Shown here: positions 54,680 to 64,000 of the stretch, piece after piece
Layout of the letters: every line of letters starts with the position of its first letter
How positions within the stretch are numbered: the first letter of the stretch is position 1
Assembly (NCBI GenBank): GCA_018350325.1
Contig: JAEVLN010000013.1
Location: 2,046,001-2,110,000, forward strand
Direction: 5' to 3'
Source of the DNA: Globodera rostochiensis
Taxonomy: Eukaryota > Nematoda > Chromadorea > Rhabditida > Heteroderidae
Length of the DNA: 64,000 nt
The notes under the pieces: model-generated
What the model was told of the DNA's origin: nothing
The model's input: the letters and a program-made list of their open reading frames with translations, nothing else
The model's database searches: none
Made by a program: the position numbers and the translations under genes

Positions 54680-55082
54680 CTAGAGTCCCGGAAAATTGGT
54701 CACCAGAATATTTCGAGTTTTCCGTTCTAACCTTTTTCACAGAACTCTAAAAGCTTAGCTTCTTTTGCATGTTACTCAACGAAGAGATCTTTTGATTGAT
54801 GCTAATTGCAACTATTTAGGCTACGTATAAACAAAGTTGCGCAGAGAGGTGCGAGTTTTCTTGGAAGCGAACCCCTTTTCCGCTTACAACTTTTTTAAAA
54901 GTCTACATAATTAATGAATTTAATACCATTTGACAGCATTTAGTCTGAAGAAGCTTTTTGCAAAAGAAAGCAAGCTTTTAGAGTTGTTTGTAGAACGAAA
55001 AACTCGAAATATTCTAGTGACCAATTTTCCAAAAATCATCGGTGACTTCCGGTGACCGATTTTCCGTTCACCAACCCCTAGA
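54680..55082. mobile_element. Foldback between COX6C and AGA genes
   Basis: Arms: GGTCACCAGAATATTTCGAG then TTTTCCGTTCT on the left, their complements on the right, with an inner pair ACTCTAAAAGCTT near 54746 and AAGCTTTTAGAGT near 54974. The outermost part reads TAGAGTCCCGG on the left and CACCAACCCCTA on the right. No matching duplication. It lies in the divergent promoter region of the COX6C and AGA genes. Confidence 0.6.
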
Positions 55083-55489
55083 CACTATAGGCGAACACGG
55101 ACATTTGAGCAGTATAAGGTAGAATTGAGCCATGACAATTCGACAAAGACCGTTAATTTTAAAGTTTCAATACTGTCGATTCACTATGGGTCCACTCCAG
55201 CAGCAGAGAAAAACCCCTGTACTATCTCGTTTTTCCTTTTTTATCTCTAACCGTTCTCTTCTTTTGGCGTTCTCTCTCACCTTTTTCAATCAACAAAATC
55301 TTCACGCACTTCAAAGCTGCGGATCCGTCTCAAACTTTCACCATCCCTAGAAAACAAAATAACGAATTGATTTATCCGAAGGACACGAATACCTCGATTT
55401 TATCAAATACGTTTGGTTGTTCAGCTGTGCTCGGAATTGCTCTTCAAATAATTTATTTTATCAAATTGGCATAAAACATTCTGCCTAAA

Positions 55490-58400
55490 ATGCTTCTCCA
55501 CCAAGGACATCTCATATTACTTGTTTCCTTTAACATTTTTAACTATATCCATAATTATGAGACCAACACTTTGAATCCCACCGGTTTGCCTCTCATGTAA
55601 CTGAAAAGTCCTAAATTGACGACCGTTGTCCCTTTTCAGAGTTTCAACTTGGGATACATTGGATTTTCAAGCGGCCGCTCAAAGGGGTACAAATAGATTC
55701 TCTGAAGGCTGCCTGGCTATTAATTTAATTCCCAACAGCGTATGATGTTTTTCAGCAACAGTCCTATGAGGGAAAGTCTTCCTCATCACATCGACGCTTA
55801 AATGCGCTTGTTGAAGGTTCGTTTGATGTTGAATTTACGAACTTGTGACTTTTGAGGGCTTACCGAATGTGAAAAACGAAGATGCGATCGCACGGTGGGC
55901 TTTGGTGGGTCTCCGGATGAGCGAGGCGAGACAACGCTCGATGCAATGTTGATGGACGGTCCTGGGCATAAATATGGGGCGGTTGCTGCACTTCGGTCGA
56001 AATTAAATTCGACAAAAAGTTAAAAGTTTTCTCGGGTGCGCAAAAGTTATAGAGATTTACTGGAAACTACTATGACGAATTAAAACAAAAACATCGTAAA
56101 GAAAATGATCCTTTTTCGATTGGGGTCAAGCGACGTTTAAAGTGCCATAACTAGGGCCCGGATCGTTATATATGCACCAAAAAAGGCCAAAATATGAACC
56201 GAAAAATGGCAATTTTTCTGAAAAATGCCTTAAATATGGATTATTACGGAAAAATGGCGAACTATTGATTTATTCCCAAAAAAGCCAAAATATTGATTTA
56301 TATTGACTAATAAGTCGCTCTAATTTAAAATTTTTCGAAATGAATGCTATTTCCGAACTTCTCTCGTCAAACCCTTCTCGCAAAAAAAAAAAGGTTAAAA
56401 CCTGAAAATCCGCGCCCTAGTCATACCTTCAAAAGGTGTCGATAATTTTATAATAATTATTTAGTCGGATAAAAAGCGCTGCAAAAGTTGCCTGGGCTGT
56501 GATGAATTACACTGAGCATTCATTGGTTGTTGGCGAAAAAGGTTTCTAGTAAAATATATGTTACGGGAAATTTTGGGAATCGATAAATTCTGGAATGGTG
56601 TCCGGACATTTGGCACATTAGTGAAAAAACGGACATTTCGCTCACTGGGGGGGGGGGGGGGAAAGACGTTTCGCACACTGAGGAGAAAAAGGACGTTTCA
56701 CACATAAATTTTGCACACATTTAATAAAAGCTTGCAAAGTATTTTAGATCAATGAATAAATTTGAAATTAAGCCAATGTTGAATAATTTGGCTAACATTG
56801 CACTCAAAATCTCAATAAATTATCAAAACAAACAAAAAATACAATGTCAACCTATTTTGGCCAACTTTTGGTGGCTCATAACTTTCTACATAGTGGTTTC
56901 CGGCACAAACTTTTTGCGAATTCTTACTCAGCTCGACGAGAGGAATCGATTGGTAGTATTTTTATTCGAATCTGAACCATTCAATGTGCGAAATGTCCAG
57001 TGTGCCAAATGTCCAATGTGCCAAATGTCCGATAGCCTCTGGAATTTCCCGGAAAATTTGGGAAATTCCAATGTGCAGCAATTTTGAAAGTCTATAACTT
57101 TTTAAACAACTAAACCAAACAACCAAGATGCGATTTGAAAGCACTTAGTAGTAAATGTTGATCATAGCTCACATTAACGAAATGGCCAATCGACTCCACT
57201 CTAGCTTAACGCATGGATCTGCAAAATTTTGCGCGGACTCAACTATGAAGAAAGTTATTAACAAAAGCCGGATAAAATAAAAATCGTAATTTCGACCCCA
57301 AAAAAGTCGGAAATCGTAATTCCGACCCCAAAAAAAAAAGTCGGAAATCGTAATTTCGACCCCAAAAAAGTCGGAAATCGTAATTCCGACCCCAAAAAAG
57401 TCGGAAATCGTAATTCCGACCCCAAAAAAGTTGGAAATCGTAATTCCGACCCCAAAAAAGTTGGAAATCGGAATTCCGACCAGCCCAGGTGTGCGGTACT
57501 TTGGCTGCTATTTTCCACCTTACTGTCTAATTTCTCTCCTATCGGGCTTTGGATTTTCTATTGACGAATTCGTAATCAGCGCATCAAATAACATTTTTTG
57601 CCACTAAGTTTTTAAAAACTATTGTTAAGACAAAGCTAAACAATCAGAGAATTCGTGAAAGAGTTATTCCATACGACTATGAAAACCCCCAATTTTGGGT
57701 GGTTTTGAACATAAAAATGTCTTCTCATTTAGAGCTTTTTCGAATGGCGTCTTGGTTGTTTTGTTTGGTTGAGTTTAAAAAAAGTTATAGACTTTCAAAT
57801 TGCTGACATTTGGAATTGCCTAAATTTCCCGGGAAATTCCAGAACGATAACCAAATTTCCCATAACACATTAAACAAAATTTGATCAGCCACAGAATTTG
57901 CACTGGCGATGGGCTTTCCAATGGAATCTTTGTCTACTCAAGAATCGACGAAAATGCACCAAAATTGGCTTCGGGCGCACTGTCAACCGAACTTTTGGCA
58001 GGTCGAATTCGATATGAAAAGATTAGCCGAACTTTTCTCTCCAAATAGTTTATGAAAGGCGCGGACAATTGCAAAATATTGTAAAATGTTCTTGCAGAAT
58101 GTGAAACCCGACCCTCGCAAACACTGTGGCCCCTATCAACCGATTTGGAAGGCGTCGAATGGTTTGGGTTCCGATAACGACTCACTCGGCCTAACCATGA
58201 GCGTGACGAATGGAAGTTTTTACTCAATTGGTCGAGATTCGGAAGAACTTTTGTTTGGTGGCCCGAAGAATCACGATACAATTGGCATGATTTTGGTCGA
58301 TTGTGATGGTAACGTTGCGGCCGGCACTTCTTCCAACGGAGCCAGGAACAAAATTGCGGGGTGAGTGAGTCTAACTCAAGTACAAAAATCATTTGTTGTC

Positions 58401-59470
58401 TGACAATATAACATTTATTAAAATTTCGTAAAAACAAATTCCATGCTCGTTCCGCAGCTGGCAGCAGGTGGTTTTGTCCGATTTTGCCTTTTTTTGTTGT
58501 ACCCACTTCCGGACATTTACGGTGAAGAGCTCTGGAGATTTTTACTTCCTTCTCAATTGACCGCCCCCACCACCCTATTTTATTTAGTATGATTCAAGGG
58601 CGTAATTTTTTTCAGGGGGGGGGGAGCTGATTCAACAAAAAATCGATTTTTAAGGAGGCATTTTTGGGTTTTTTATTATATTTTCTTAGAGTTTTTACCC
58701 TAAAAAGTTGGATTTAAAGGCAGTATTTTTGGGTTTTATTGCAGCATTTTTCTTAAGCAATTTTTTTTTTGAAAATTAGGATTTCGTTACATTTTTTAGA
58801 GTTTTTATATTTTTGTTAAAAAACTCGTAAAAATCCGATATACACGGGGGTTATGGAGGTCGGATTCGGATTCTGCGCCGCCGAAACACCTAGAAACTCC
58901 TTTTTAGCGTTACAACAACATAGATGTCGAAATCATAGATTATATGATGTCTTATGATAATCTGATGTCATATTCATAGTTAGTTACCCCAATAACCCTT
59001 GTGTATTTCTCTAAATTGCGTAAAACCTTCAAATTCCGCTCATAAATGACTAAAAAACGAATAGGGTAACTTACTTTTTTATTTGTGCAGTCGCGTGGGA
59101 GACTCGCCCATCGTGGGCTCGGGCGCTTACGTGGACAATGAGGTCGGTGGAGCAGTGGCAACTGGGGACGGCGATGTGATGATGCGATTTGTGCCGAGGC
59201 AACCACACAATGCCTTTTTCGGGGAACCGAGCATTTTTTAGCTTTTTGGCAGTCGAACAAATGCGTCAGGGAAAGTCGCCATCGGAGGCGACACGCGAGG
59301 CCATCGGACGAATTAAACGAATTTATCCGAAATTCGTGGGGGCGCTGGTCGCTGCCGCCGTTGGAGGCGAATTCGGGGCGGCGTGCTCTGGGCTGGGGGA
59401 GGGTTTCGGGTATTCCGTGGTCGACTCGAGCCGTGCGAAGGTGCGGGTGGAGAGAGTGAAGTGCGAATGA
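55490..59470 (+). CDS. Aspartylglucosaminidase (glycosylasparaginase)
   Basis: This lysosomal N-terminal nucleophile hydrolase cleaves the GlcNAc-Asn bond of glycoproteins. Nine exons (55490-55596, 55640-55686, 55739-55816, 55857-55995, 56465-56541, 57889-58001, 58098-58360, 59091-59198, 59242-59470) join in phase to 386 residues; the human enzyme has 346. A signal peptide ([13 protein letters not shown]) leads into [18 protein letters not shown], then [34 protein letters not shown], and the autocleavage site in [15 protein letters not shown]: the Thr of HDTIGM is the nucleophile released by self-processing. [14 protein letters not shown] and [13 protein letters not shown] follow. The 77-base exon 5 lies between two transposon-filled introns. 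The last intron (59199-59241) is GC-AG. The gene looks functional. Confidence 0.95.
56152..56419. mobile_element. hAT-like element in AGA intron 4
   Basis: Ends TAGGGCCCGGATCGTTATAT and CTGAAAATCCGCGCCCTA. Flanks GCCATAAC (56144-56151) and GTCATACC (56420-56427) match at 6 of 8. It carries AAATATGAAC, ATATGCACC and AAATATGGATTATT words and a right half shared with 34445-37566. It ends 45 bases before exon 5. Confidence 0.65.
57035..57845. mobile_element. TIR element in AGA intron 5
   Basis: Left arm GGAATTTCCCGGAAAATTTG, then GAAAGTCTATAACTTTTTAA and CTAAACCAAACAACCAAGA. Right arm is the complement, from TCTTGGTTGTTTTGTTTGGT near 57750 to TTTCCCGGGAAATTCC near 57830. It encloses the 30-bp tandem repeat at 57275-57482 and a copy of GTGCGGTACTTTGGCTGCTA (about 57490) that also occurs near 30369 and 34280. 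Confidence 0.6.
57275..57482. repeat. 30-bp tandem repeat
   Basis: Seven copies of GGAAATCGTAATTCCGACCC followed by CAAAAAAGTC. They lie inside the TIR element in AGA intron 5. Confidence 0.9.
58600..59065. mobile_element. Decayed repeat in AGA intron 7
   Basis: Contains GGTCGGATTCGGATTCTGCG near 58858 and AGATGTCGAAATCATAGATT near 58922, then TTCAAATTCCGCTCATAAATG near 59030. The same phrases occur in the foldback region at 16590-17045, so it is a one-armed copy of that family. Confidence 0.55.
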
Positions 59471-59525
59471 AGAGAAACGAACTGTAACTTATTGTATTTT
59501 TATTTTAGTTGTTAATCGAATTATA

Positions 59526-59531
59526 AATAAA
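59526..59531 (+). promoter_or_regulatory. Likely polyadenylation signal of the AGA gene
   Basis: AATAAA 56 bases after the stop codon, in AT-rich DNA. Confidence 0.6.
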
Positions 59532-59534
59532 GAT

Positions 59535-60095
59535 CTGCACATATTGCGAAATGGCAATATTTTATGTCGAAGCAGCTAACAATAGGTGATAATGTAAGTG
59601 TAAAGCCACTTTTCGATGCAACAATAAAATTATGTCTCTCATTCTATCGGGTTTCCTCCTATTGCTACGGCAACGTCGCTGTTCCGCAAACCATGGCACT
59701 TAGCGAACCGACCAACGCGCTTCTTTTCGTTTCCTCAATGATTACTTTCGAACAGGGGAAGAAAGAGAAGCAGAATTGGAAGAATTCGTTAGAAATTGAC
59801 GGGAAATAAATCGATTCTTCGGCACGTGAGCATTTTCTACCCGGGATGGGTGCGGAGAGGGGGGGGGAGCCTTTGGCACTGTCCGAGCCGAAGGCCGTAG
59901 CGAATGTTGGCGGGCGGTGTTATCGACTGCCTTCCTCGGCTTAGCTTTAGGCGCATTCATTCTTTCGCTCTCTCTAATTGTCAGCCCATTGAGAAAAATT
60001 TGGAGCATAAAAAGTGCTTTTTGAGAGAAAAAATTTCGGGAAATCGCCCCTTTAGGGTCCACGAACTCCAGATTCACCCCCGCCACTTCTCTGGA
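59535..60095. other. Spacer before the amidating lyase gene
   Basis: No gene recognised. It should contain the promoter and 5' UTR of the lyase gene. A G-run lies at 59859-59867. Confidence 0.4.
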
Positions 60096-61834
60096 ATGCC
60101 GAACAATGGCTCTTTGTCCACTTTCCTGATCGCCGCATTCTTTTCACTGGGCCATTTATCCAATTGGGCGTTTTCTGCACCTTCAAATTGGAACCAACCG
60201 GAAGTGGTTGTTGACAGCGGGAACTATGGAGGTAATTTGGAATGGCTAATTGTATTAGTTGTTCGTGAATCTGATCTCAGGCGGGTCATTGCCCTATTTT
60301 GAAAGTGCTTTGGCACAACTTCAAGCCCAGAATCAAGCAAATTCTGTGGGGGCTGAGGAGGTTCAGCAATTGGCAGATCAGCAACCTCGGAGCGCCGTAG
60401 AGGAGGAGGAGGAAGAGGAGGTAACTTTGGGGTTGCCTGCGTTGTGAGAGTCTAATTATTGTTTGCGGTTCAGAAGCAACTCACTTTGGTGCTTCAATTA
60501 CCTTCTGAAATTGGCCATGTGGTTGGAATGGCGTTGGACCCACAGAATCGGCTCGTTTTGTTCCATCGTTCGAGTCGCGTCTGGGACGAAAAGTGAGTGG
60601 ACAACAAGCGGATATATGATAACCTGTCAGCCCTTATCATTATCTCCTTTCAGCTCTTTCACCGAGAAGAACCGGCTTAACCGGTAGTTTATAATGTCTG
60701 GATAATCACAGTTTAATGTTTTTGAATAAACTTTGCCTCCCCTCCCACAGCTCTCTCGAAGTAATTCCCAACGCGACCATTGCTGTTCTGGACAATAACA
60801 GTGGAAAAGTGCTGGAGATGCACGGTCGGAACCACTTTTATATGCCGCATGGACTGGCCATCGATTCGGAGGGCAACTTGTGGCTGACTGATGTGGGTAG
60901 TCACCAGGTGCACAAGTTGGACAAACAATTCCGACTGTTGATGAGCCTTGGAGAGAAGCTGGTCCCGGGGTTGGTGTTTGGTGTTATTGCGCTGAGCCAT
61001 AGTTCCCTCAAGTTCGGACTCTAAGCACTTCTGCAAGCCGACCGATGTTGCAGTGGCAAGCACGGGCGATTTTTTCGTGGCTGATGGTTACTGTAACAGT
61101 AGGATTATGAAATTCGACCGCGATGGAAAGCTTATAAGCCAGTTTGGCCACAAAAATTGTGTGTTTAGCCCTTTTTAGACCATTGTGATTCCACGTTTTC
61201 AGCTGACGATCCTCCAAAGTCCGGCGAATTTTTTGTGCCGCATTCCATCGCACTGATCGAAGATCTCAACTTGGTCTGTGTGGCGGATCGTGAGAATGAA
61301 CGGGTCCAATGCTTCTCAGCCGGTTTGGAAAGCACACAACGCAACCACCATCGACGGGCGTATGTTCCAACCGGCACTTTTGTCACAAAGGCAGAAAACA
61401 TCGGAAGAATATATGCCATTCGGGAAAAAGGTGGCCGGCCACAGGGGTAGGGGGGGGGGCGAACGACGGAAAGTTTAATAATTTGTTGTCTTTCAAAACA
61501 TACTGTCGCGAGGGCGCAGTTTGAACTTTTGGGATTTCTGAGATGGAAATGCAAATTAAGAAATACTTTCAGAACATTTCCTCGCCGGAGTGACCAGTTG
61601 GGACCGAATTGGCCAGCTGGAACCACAAGTTTTTGTGATGGATATGAACACGGGGAAAGCGAAAAGTTTTGCAAAGGCAAGTGTGGAATGATGACATTGA
61701 AATCCGGCATTTCGCTTCAGGGATTGGAAAATGCCCATGCGATCGCTCTCAGCGACAACGGCGACATTTTCGTTTCGCAATTGGAGCCTAAACAAATCAT
61801 CAAACTCAGCGTTCCCTCTGGCAACGCGGAATGA
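60096..61834 (+). CDS. pgal-1: Peptidyl-alpha-hydroxyglycine alpha-amidating lyase (PAL)
   Basis: PAL performs the second step of neuropeptide amidation, splitting peptidyl-hydroxyglycine to the amide and glyoxylate in the secretory pathway. Nine exons (60096-60231, 60281-60420, 60474-60592, 60654-60683, 60751-60969, 61013-61158, 61203-61430, 61573-61676, 61721-61834) join in phase to 411 residues. A signal peptide (LSTFLIAAFFSLGHL) is followed by a Gln/Glu-rich spacer, then a six-blade propeller: VGMALDPQNRLVLFHRSSRV, HFYMPHGLAIDSEGNLWLTD, HFCKPTDVAVASTGDFFVAD, GYCNSRIMKF, FFVPHSIALIEDLNLVCVAD and ENAHAIALSDNGDIFVSQ. The His of MPHGLA, VPHSIA and NAHAIA correspond to the zinc ligands of the mammalian enzyme. 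It is a lyase without the hydroxylase domain, as in Caenorhabditis elegans PGAL-1. The last intron (61677-61720) is GC-AG. Confidence 0.94.
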
Positions 61835-62700
61835 CCAAATATTTGGTTGGGTGGACACAGTAAGCAGAAGAACAGTAAGACGTGCTGTACGATGCCCGAT
61901 GAACCTTTGCCCGATAATTTAGTATCAAGTTTGAAACATTCATTTGGCACTCGCTTGCTTTTTCTGACCCAAAAGATTGACTGCGTTTGAATTTGCGGCG
62001 GTTTGGTTGGTGCGTCGGTCTCACAAAATGCGGACATATCGGCTAATATATGCTGAAGACTGCCAAGGGAATTCCATTAGGCCATTTAACTGTCCTTTGT
62101 TTGGAGGAAGCCGCCCGCCATTTCTTCAAGCAGTTCATACAAAGGGGTGGGTCGAAAGAAATTTTTCGAAATCGAAATTTTTTTATTTCGAAATCGAAAC
62201 GAAAGACTTGTCGAAAGTGGAACAAAAATACTCCGTTTTTTAAAAATTTTTTTGCCCTTTAGAAATGACTTTTTTTAATTTAATATATTTTTTCTTGCAT
62301 AAAGTGAGGTCAACTGTGGGAGTGGTCCGGCCGCCGGGAAAATTTTTACAAAATCGGCAATTTTGGCTATTTTTGCGCGCATTTTAATAAAAAAAATTTT
62401 GAAATTTTATTAAAATGTTCTTTTAATTTGTTAGAAAACTTTTTTAAATCAGGAAATTCCCAAAAATCAAGAAAAAATTAGATGGCCACCCTGTTTCTTG
62501 ACCAACATTTTATTTTCTAAGCAATTTTCTTAAAGAATTAGTTAAATTTTCCCGTCCGCGCTTATTGGCATCGGCATCTCCGGGTTCCTTTCCAATGGAT
62601 TTATGTCTAAATTTAGTGTAAAGGTTTAAGAAAATGGTAATGACATGGAGAGGATTCGAACCCCCAATCCCCGAATGCCCCCCCCCCCCCCCTCCCCCCT
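61835..62700. other. Gene-free spacer
   Basis: Short frames only. Around 62150-62250 is TCGAAATCGAAATTTTTTTA-like low-complexity DNA. About 62320-62350 has the CCGCCGGGAAAATTTT phrase shared with 17425 and 32920. A lone GGATTCGAACCCCCAATCCC near 62653 resembles a tRNA T-arm but nothing else of a tRNA is present. Confidence 0.4.
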
Positions 62701-62706
62701 CCCTCC

Positions 62707-62843
62707 AGCTACAACACCGGTATTATCAACGGTGCCATCTCATTCATCGAAGCGGATTTGCAACTGACAACTGAGGGTCTACAACGGCTGGAATAATCAC
62801 CGGTTCTCTGCTTATCGGTGCCGCCTTGGTCGGTATAAAGTGA
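62707..62843 (+). pseudogene. Fragment of an MFS sugar/inositol transporter
   Basis: SYNTGIINGAISFIEADLQL then TTEGL matches the first membrane helix and loop of sugar-porter proteins, where GYDTGVINGA is typical. A +1 shift restores TAGIITGSLLIGAALVGIK, the second helix, before a stop. Only about 45 residues remain, with a frameshift and no flanking exons, between a C-run and a T/C-rich spacer. The TEGL...GSLLIGAAL pattern is seen in both bacterial and animal sugar porters, so origin is open. Confidence 0.5.
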
Positions 62844-62849
62844 CCTTGA

Positions 62850-63305
62850 TCAACGGATTCTGATTTATTTTTGGTACAGTACAGGTAATGCTCATCTACA
62901 GAAAGGCTTTTGGCGAACAAATGTCAATCAGCTTATTCCCCCCTTCCCATATTGCTCCCGCCTTCCAACAGCAGAAGCCATTCCCCCTCCCCAACCCCAC
63001 ATTGGTTTGGAGCCTCGTTGCATATTTTTGGACCACCCTTTGCTAGCTTAACATCACACGGCTTTTCCCTCCCCTCCCCACGTATCCACTCTCTCCGTCC
63101 ACTTTTCATAACTCTATCTCTTCTCTTCCCTTCAGTCTCTCCCTCTTGCTTCCATTCAATTTCTCTCACTCTATCCATTTAGCTTGTTTACCCTCGTCTT
63201 TTCGGAGCACGTGAATAAAATGTGAGTCGTTTGAAAGTAAAAGCTGATTCGATAGCGACAGCTGAATACCCCTCAAAAATTATCTTTAAATGTCATTTTG
63301 CTCTC
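62850..63305. other. Gene-free spacer
   Basis: Pyrimidine-rich, with no gene seen. It could hold further degraded transporter sequence, but I cannot recognise any. Confidence 0.4.
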
Positions 63306-63309
63306 ATTT

Positions 63310-64000
63310 TCATCGCCTCCCCTCCCCCCCCCCATATGCCCCCGCCATCCCCCCCCATATGCCCCCCTCCCTCCCCCCCCCCCCCCCATATGTCCCCCCC
63401 CTCCCCCCCCCACCCCATATGTCCCCCCCCCCCTCCCCCCCCCCACCCCATATGTCCCCCCCCCTCCCCCCCCCACCCCATATGTCCCCCCCCCTCCCCC
63501 CCCCCATATGTCCCCCCCCCCCCTCCCCCCCCCCCACCCCATATGTCCCCCCCCTCCCCCCCCACCCCATATGTCCCCTCCCCTCCCCCCCCCCATATGT
63601 CCCCCCCCCCTCCCCCCCCCCACCCCATATGTCCCCCCCCTCCCCCCCCCCCCCCCCCACCCCATATGTCCCCCCCCCCCCCCCCCCCCCCATATGTCCC
63701 CCCCCCTCCCCCCCCCCCACCCCATATGTCCCCCCCCTCCCCCCCCCCACCCCATATGCCCCCCCCTCCCCCCCACCCCATATGCCCCCCCCTCCCCGCC
63801 CATATGTCCCTCTCCCCCTCTCCCCCCCCCCACCCCACATATGTCCCCCCCTCCCCCCCCATATGCCCCCTCCCCCCCACCCCATATGTCCCCCCCCTCC
63901 CCCCCCCATATGTCCGCCCCCCTCCCCCCCCCCCACCCCATATGTCCCCCCCCCCCTCCCCCCCCCCCCCCCCTATGTCCCTCTCCCCCTCTCCCCCCCC
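63310..64000. repeat. C-rich minisatellite running off the window
   Basis: About 24 copies of CACCCCATATGTCCCCCCCC followed by CTCCCCCCC, with lengths varying by C-run. It continues past the end of the window. The Gly-rich minus-strand frames are artefacts. C-run lengths are unlikely to be exact. Confidence 0.95.

Noticed and set aside
54234..54683. Plus-strand frame of 149 codons (MHVFDRIVADLTHSL)
   Set aside because: Shadow of the COX6C exons on the opposite strand.
55996..57888. Apparent loss of a conserved exon from the AGA gene
   Set aside because: At first the segment before [10 protein letters not shown] seemed missing, but a phase-compatible exon at 56465-56541 supplies it.
62640..62670. 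tRNA gene suggested by GGATTCGAACCCCCAA
   Set aside because: Only a T-arm-like word; no D-arm, anticodon arm or acceptor stem on either strand.
63273..63941. Gly/Trp-rich minus-strand frames
   Set aside because: Translations of the C-rich terminal array.

Overview
The window is nuclear DNA of a nematode. Genes are split into many short exons by introns of about 30-60 bases, and several families are typical of nematodes: a GT92 glycosyltransferase, a DUF1057-type hydrolase, a stand-alone amidating lyase and a delta-9 desaturase. TTAGGC-like interstitial motifs occur, and two introns are GC-AG. GC-AG introns are, to my knowledge, unusually common in cyst nematodes, so a plant-parasitic tylenchid is my best guess, but nothing here proves the genus.

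Layout. 1-6.4 kb (minus strand): a KCNQ-type potassium channel, with the pore and S1-S6 exons clear and both ends unresolved. 6.9-16 kb: G-rich minisatellites around a gene for a four-helix membrane protein (9251-10858, minus). 16.5-21.5 kb: transposon debris, including a 4.3 kb hAT-type element with a perfect 8-bp target duplication. 22.2-25.1 kb: a GT92 glycosyltransferase (plus). 27.7-29.6 kb: an alpha/beta hydrolase (minus). 29.8-40.4 kb: nested transposons (hAT types, a MULE, and an element with a Merlin/ISXO2-like transposase remnant). 41.2-42.7 kb: acyl-CoA delta-9 desaturase (plus). 45.3-46.5 kb: Maf-type bZIP factor (plus), followed by a 1.7 kb 20-bp minisatellite. 50.1-52.2 kb: CRAL-TRIO/GOLD protein (plus). 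52.5-54.5 kb: cytochrome c oxidase subunit 6C (minus). 55.5-59.5 kb: aspartylglucosaminidase (plus). 60.1-61.8 kb: peptidyl-alpha-hydroxyglycine alpha-amidating lyase (plus). 62.7 kb: a frameshifted sugar-transporter fragment. The last 0.7 kb is a C-rich tandem array running off the end.

For the desaturase, Maf, CRAL-TRIO, COX6C, aspartylglucosaminidase and lyase genes, and for seven exons of the GT92 gene, I joined exons by hand. Reading phase is conserved at every junction and each total is a multiple of three, so these models are well supported. The other gene models are partial.

The genes share no pathway: they are ordinary eukaryotic neighbours, several with transposons in their introns. 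The two most interesting signals are (1) a phase-consistent two-exon gene for an 80-residue peptide with a signal sequence inside a decayed MULE, and (2) a set of hAT-like elements built alike, in which the terminal inverted repeat and the subterminal short repeats have changed together to a different short 'word' in each lineage.
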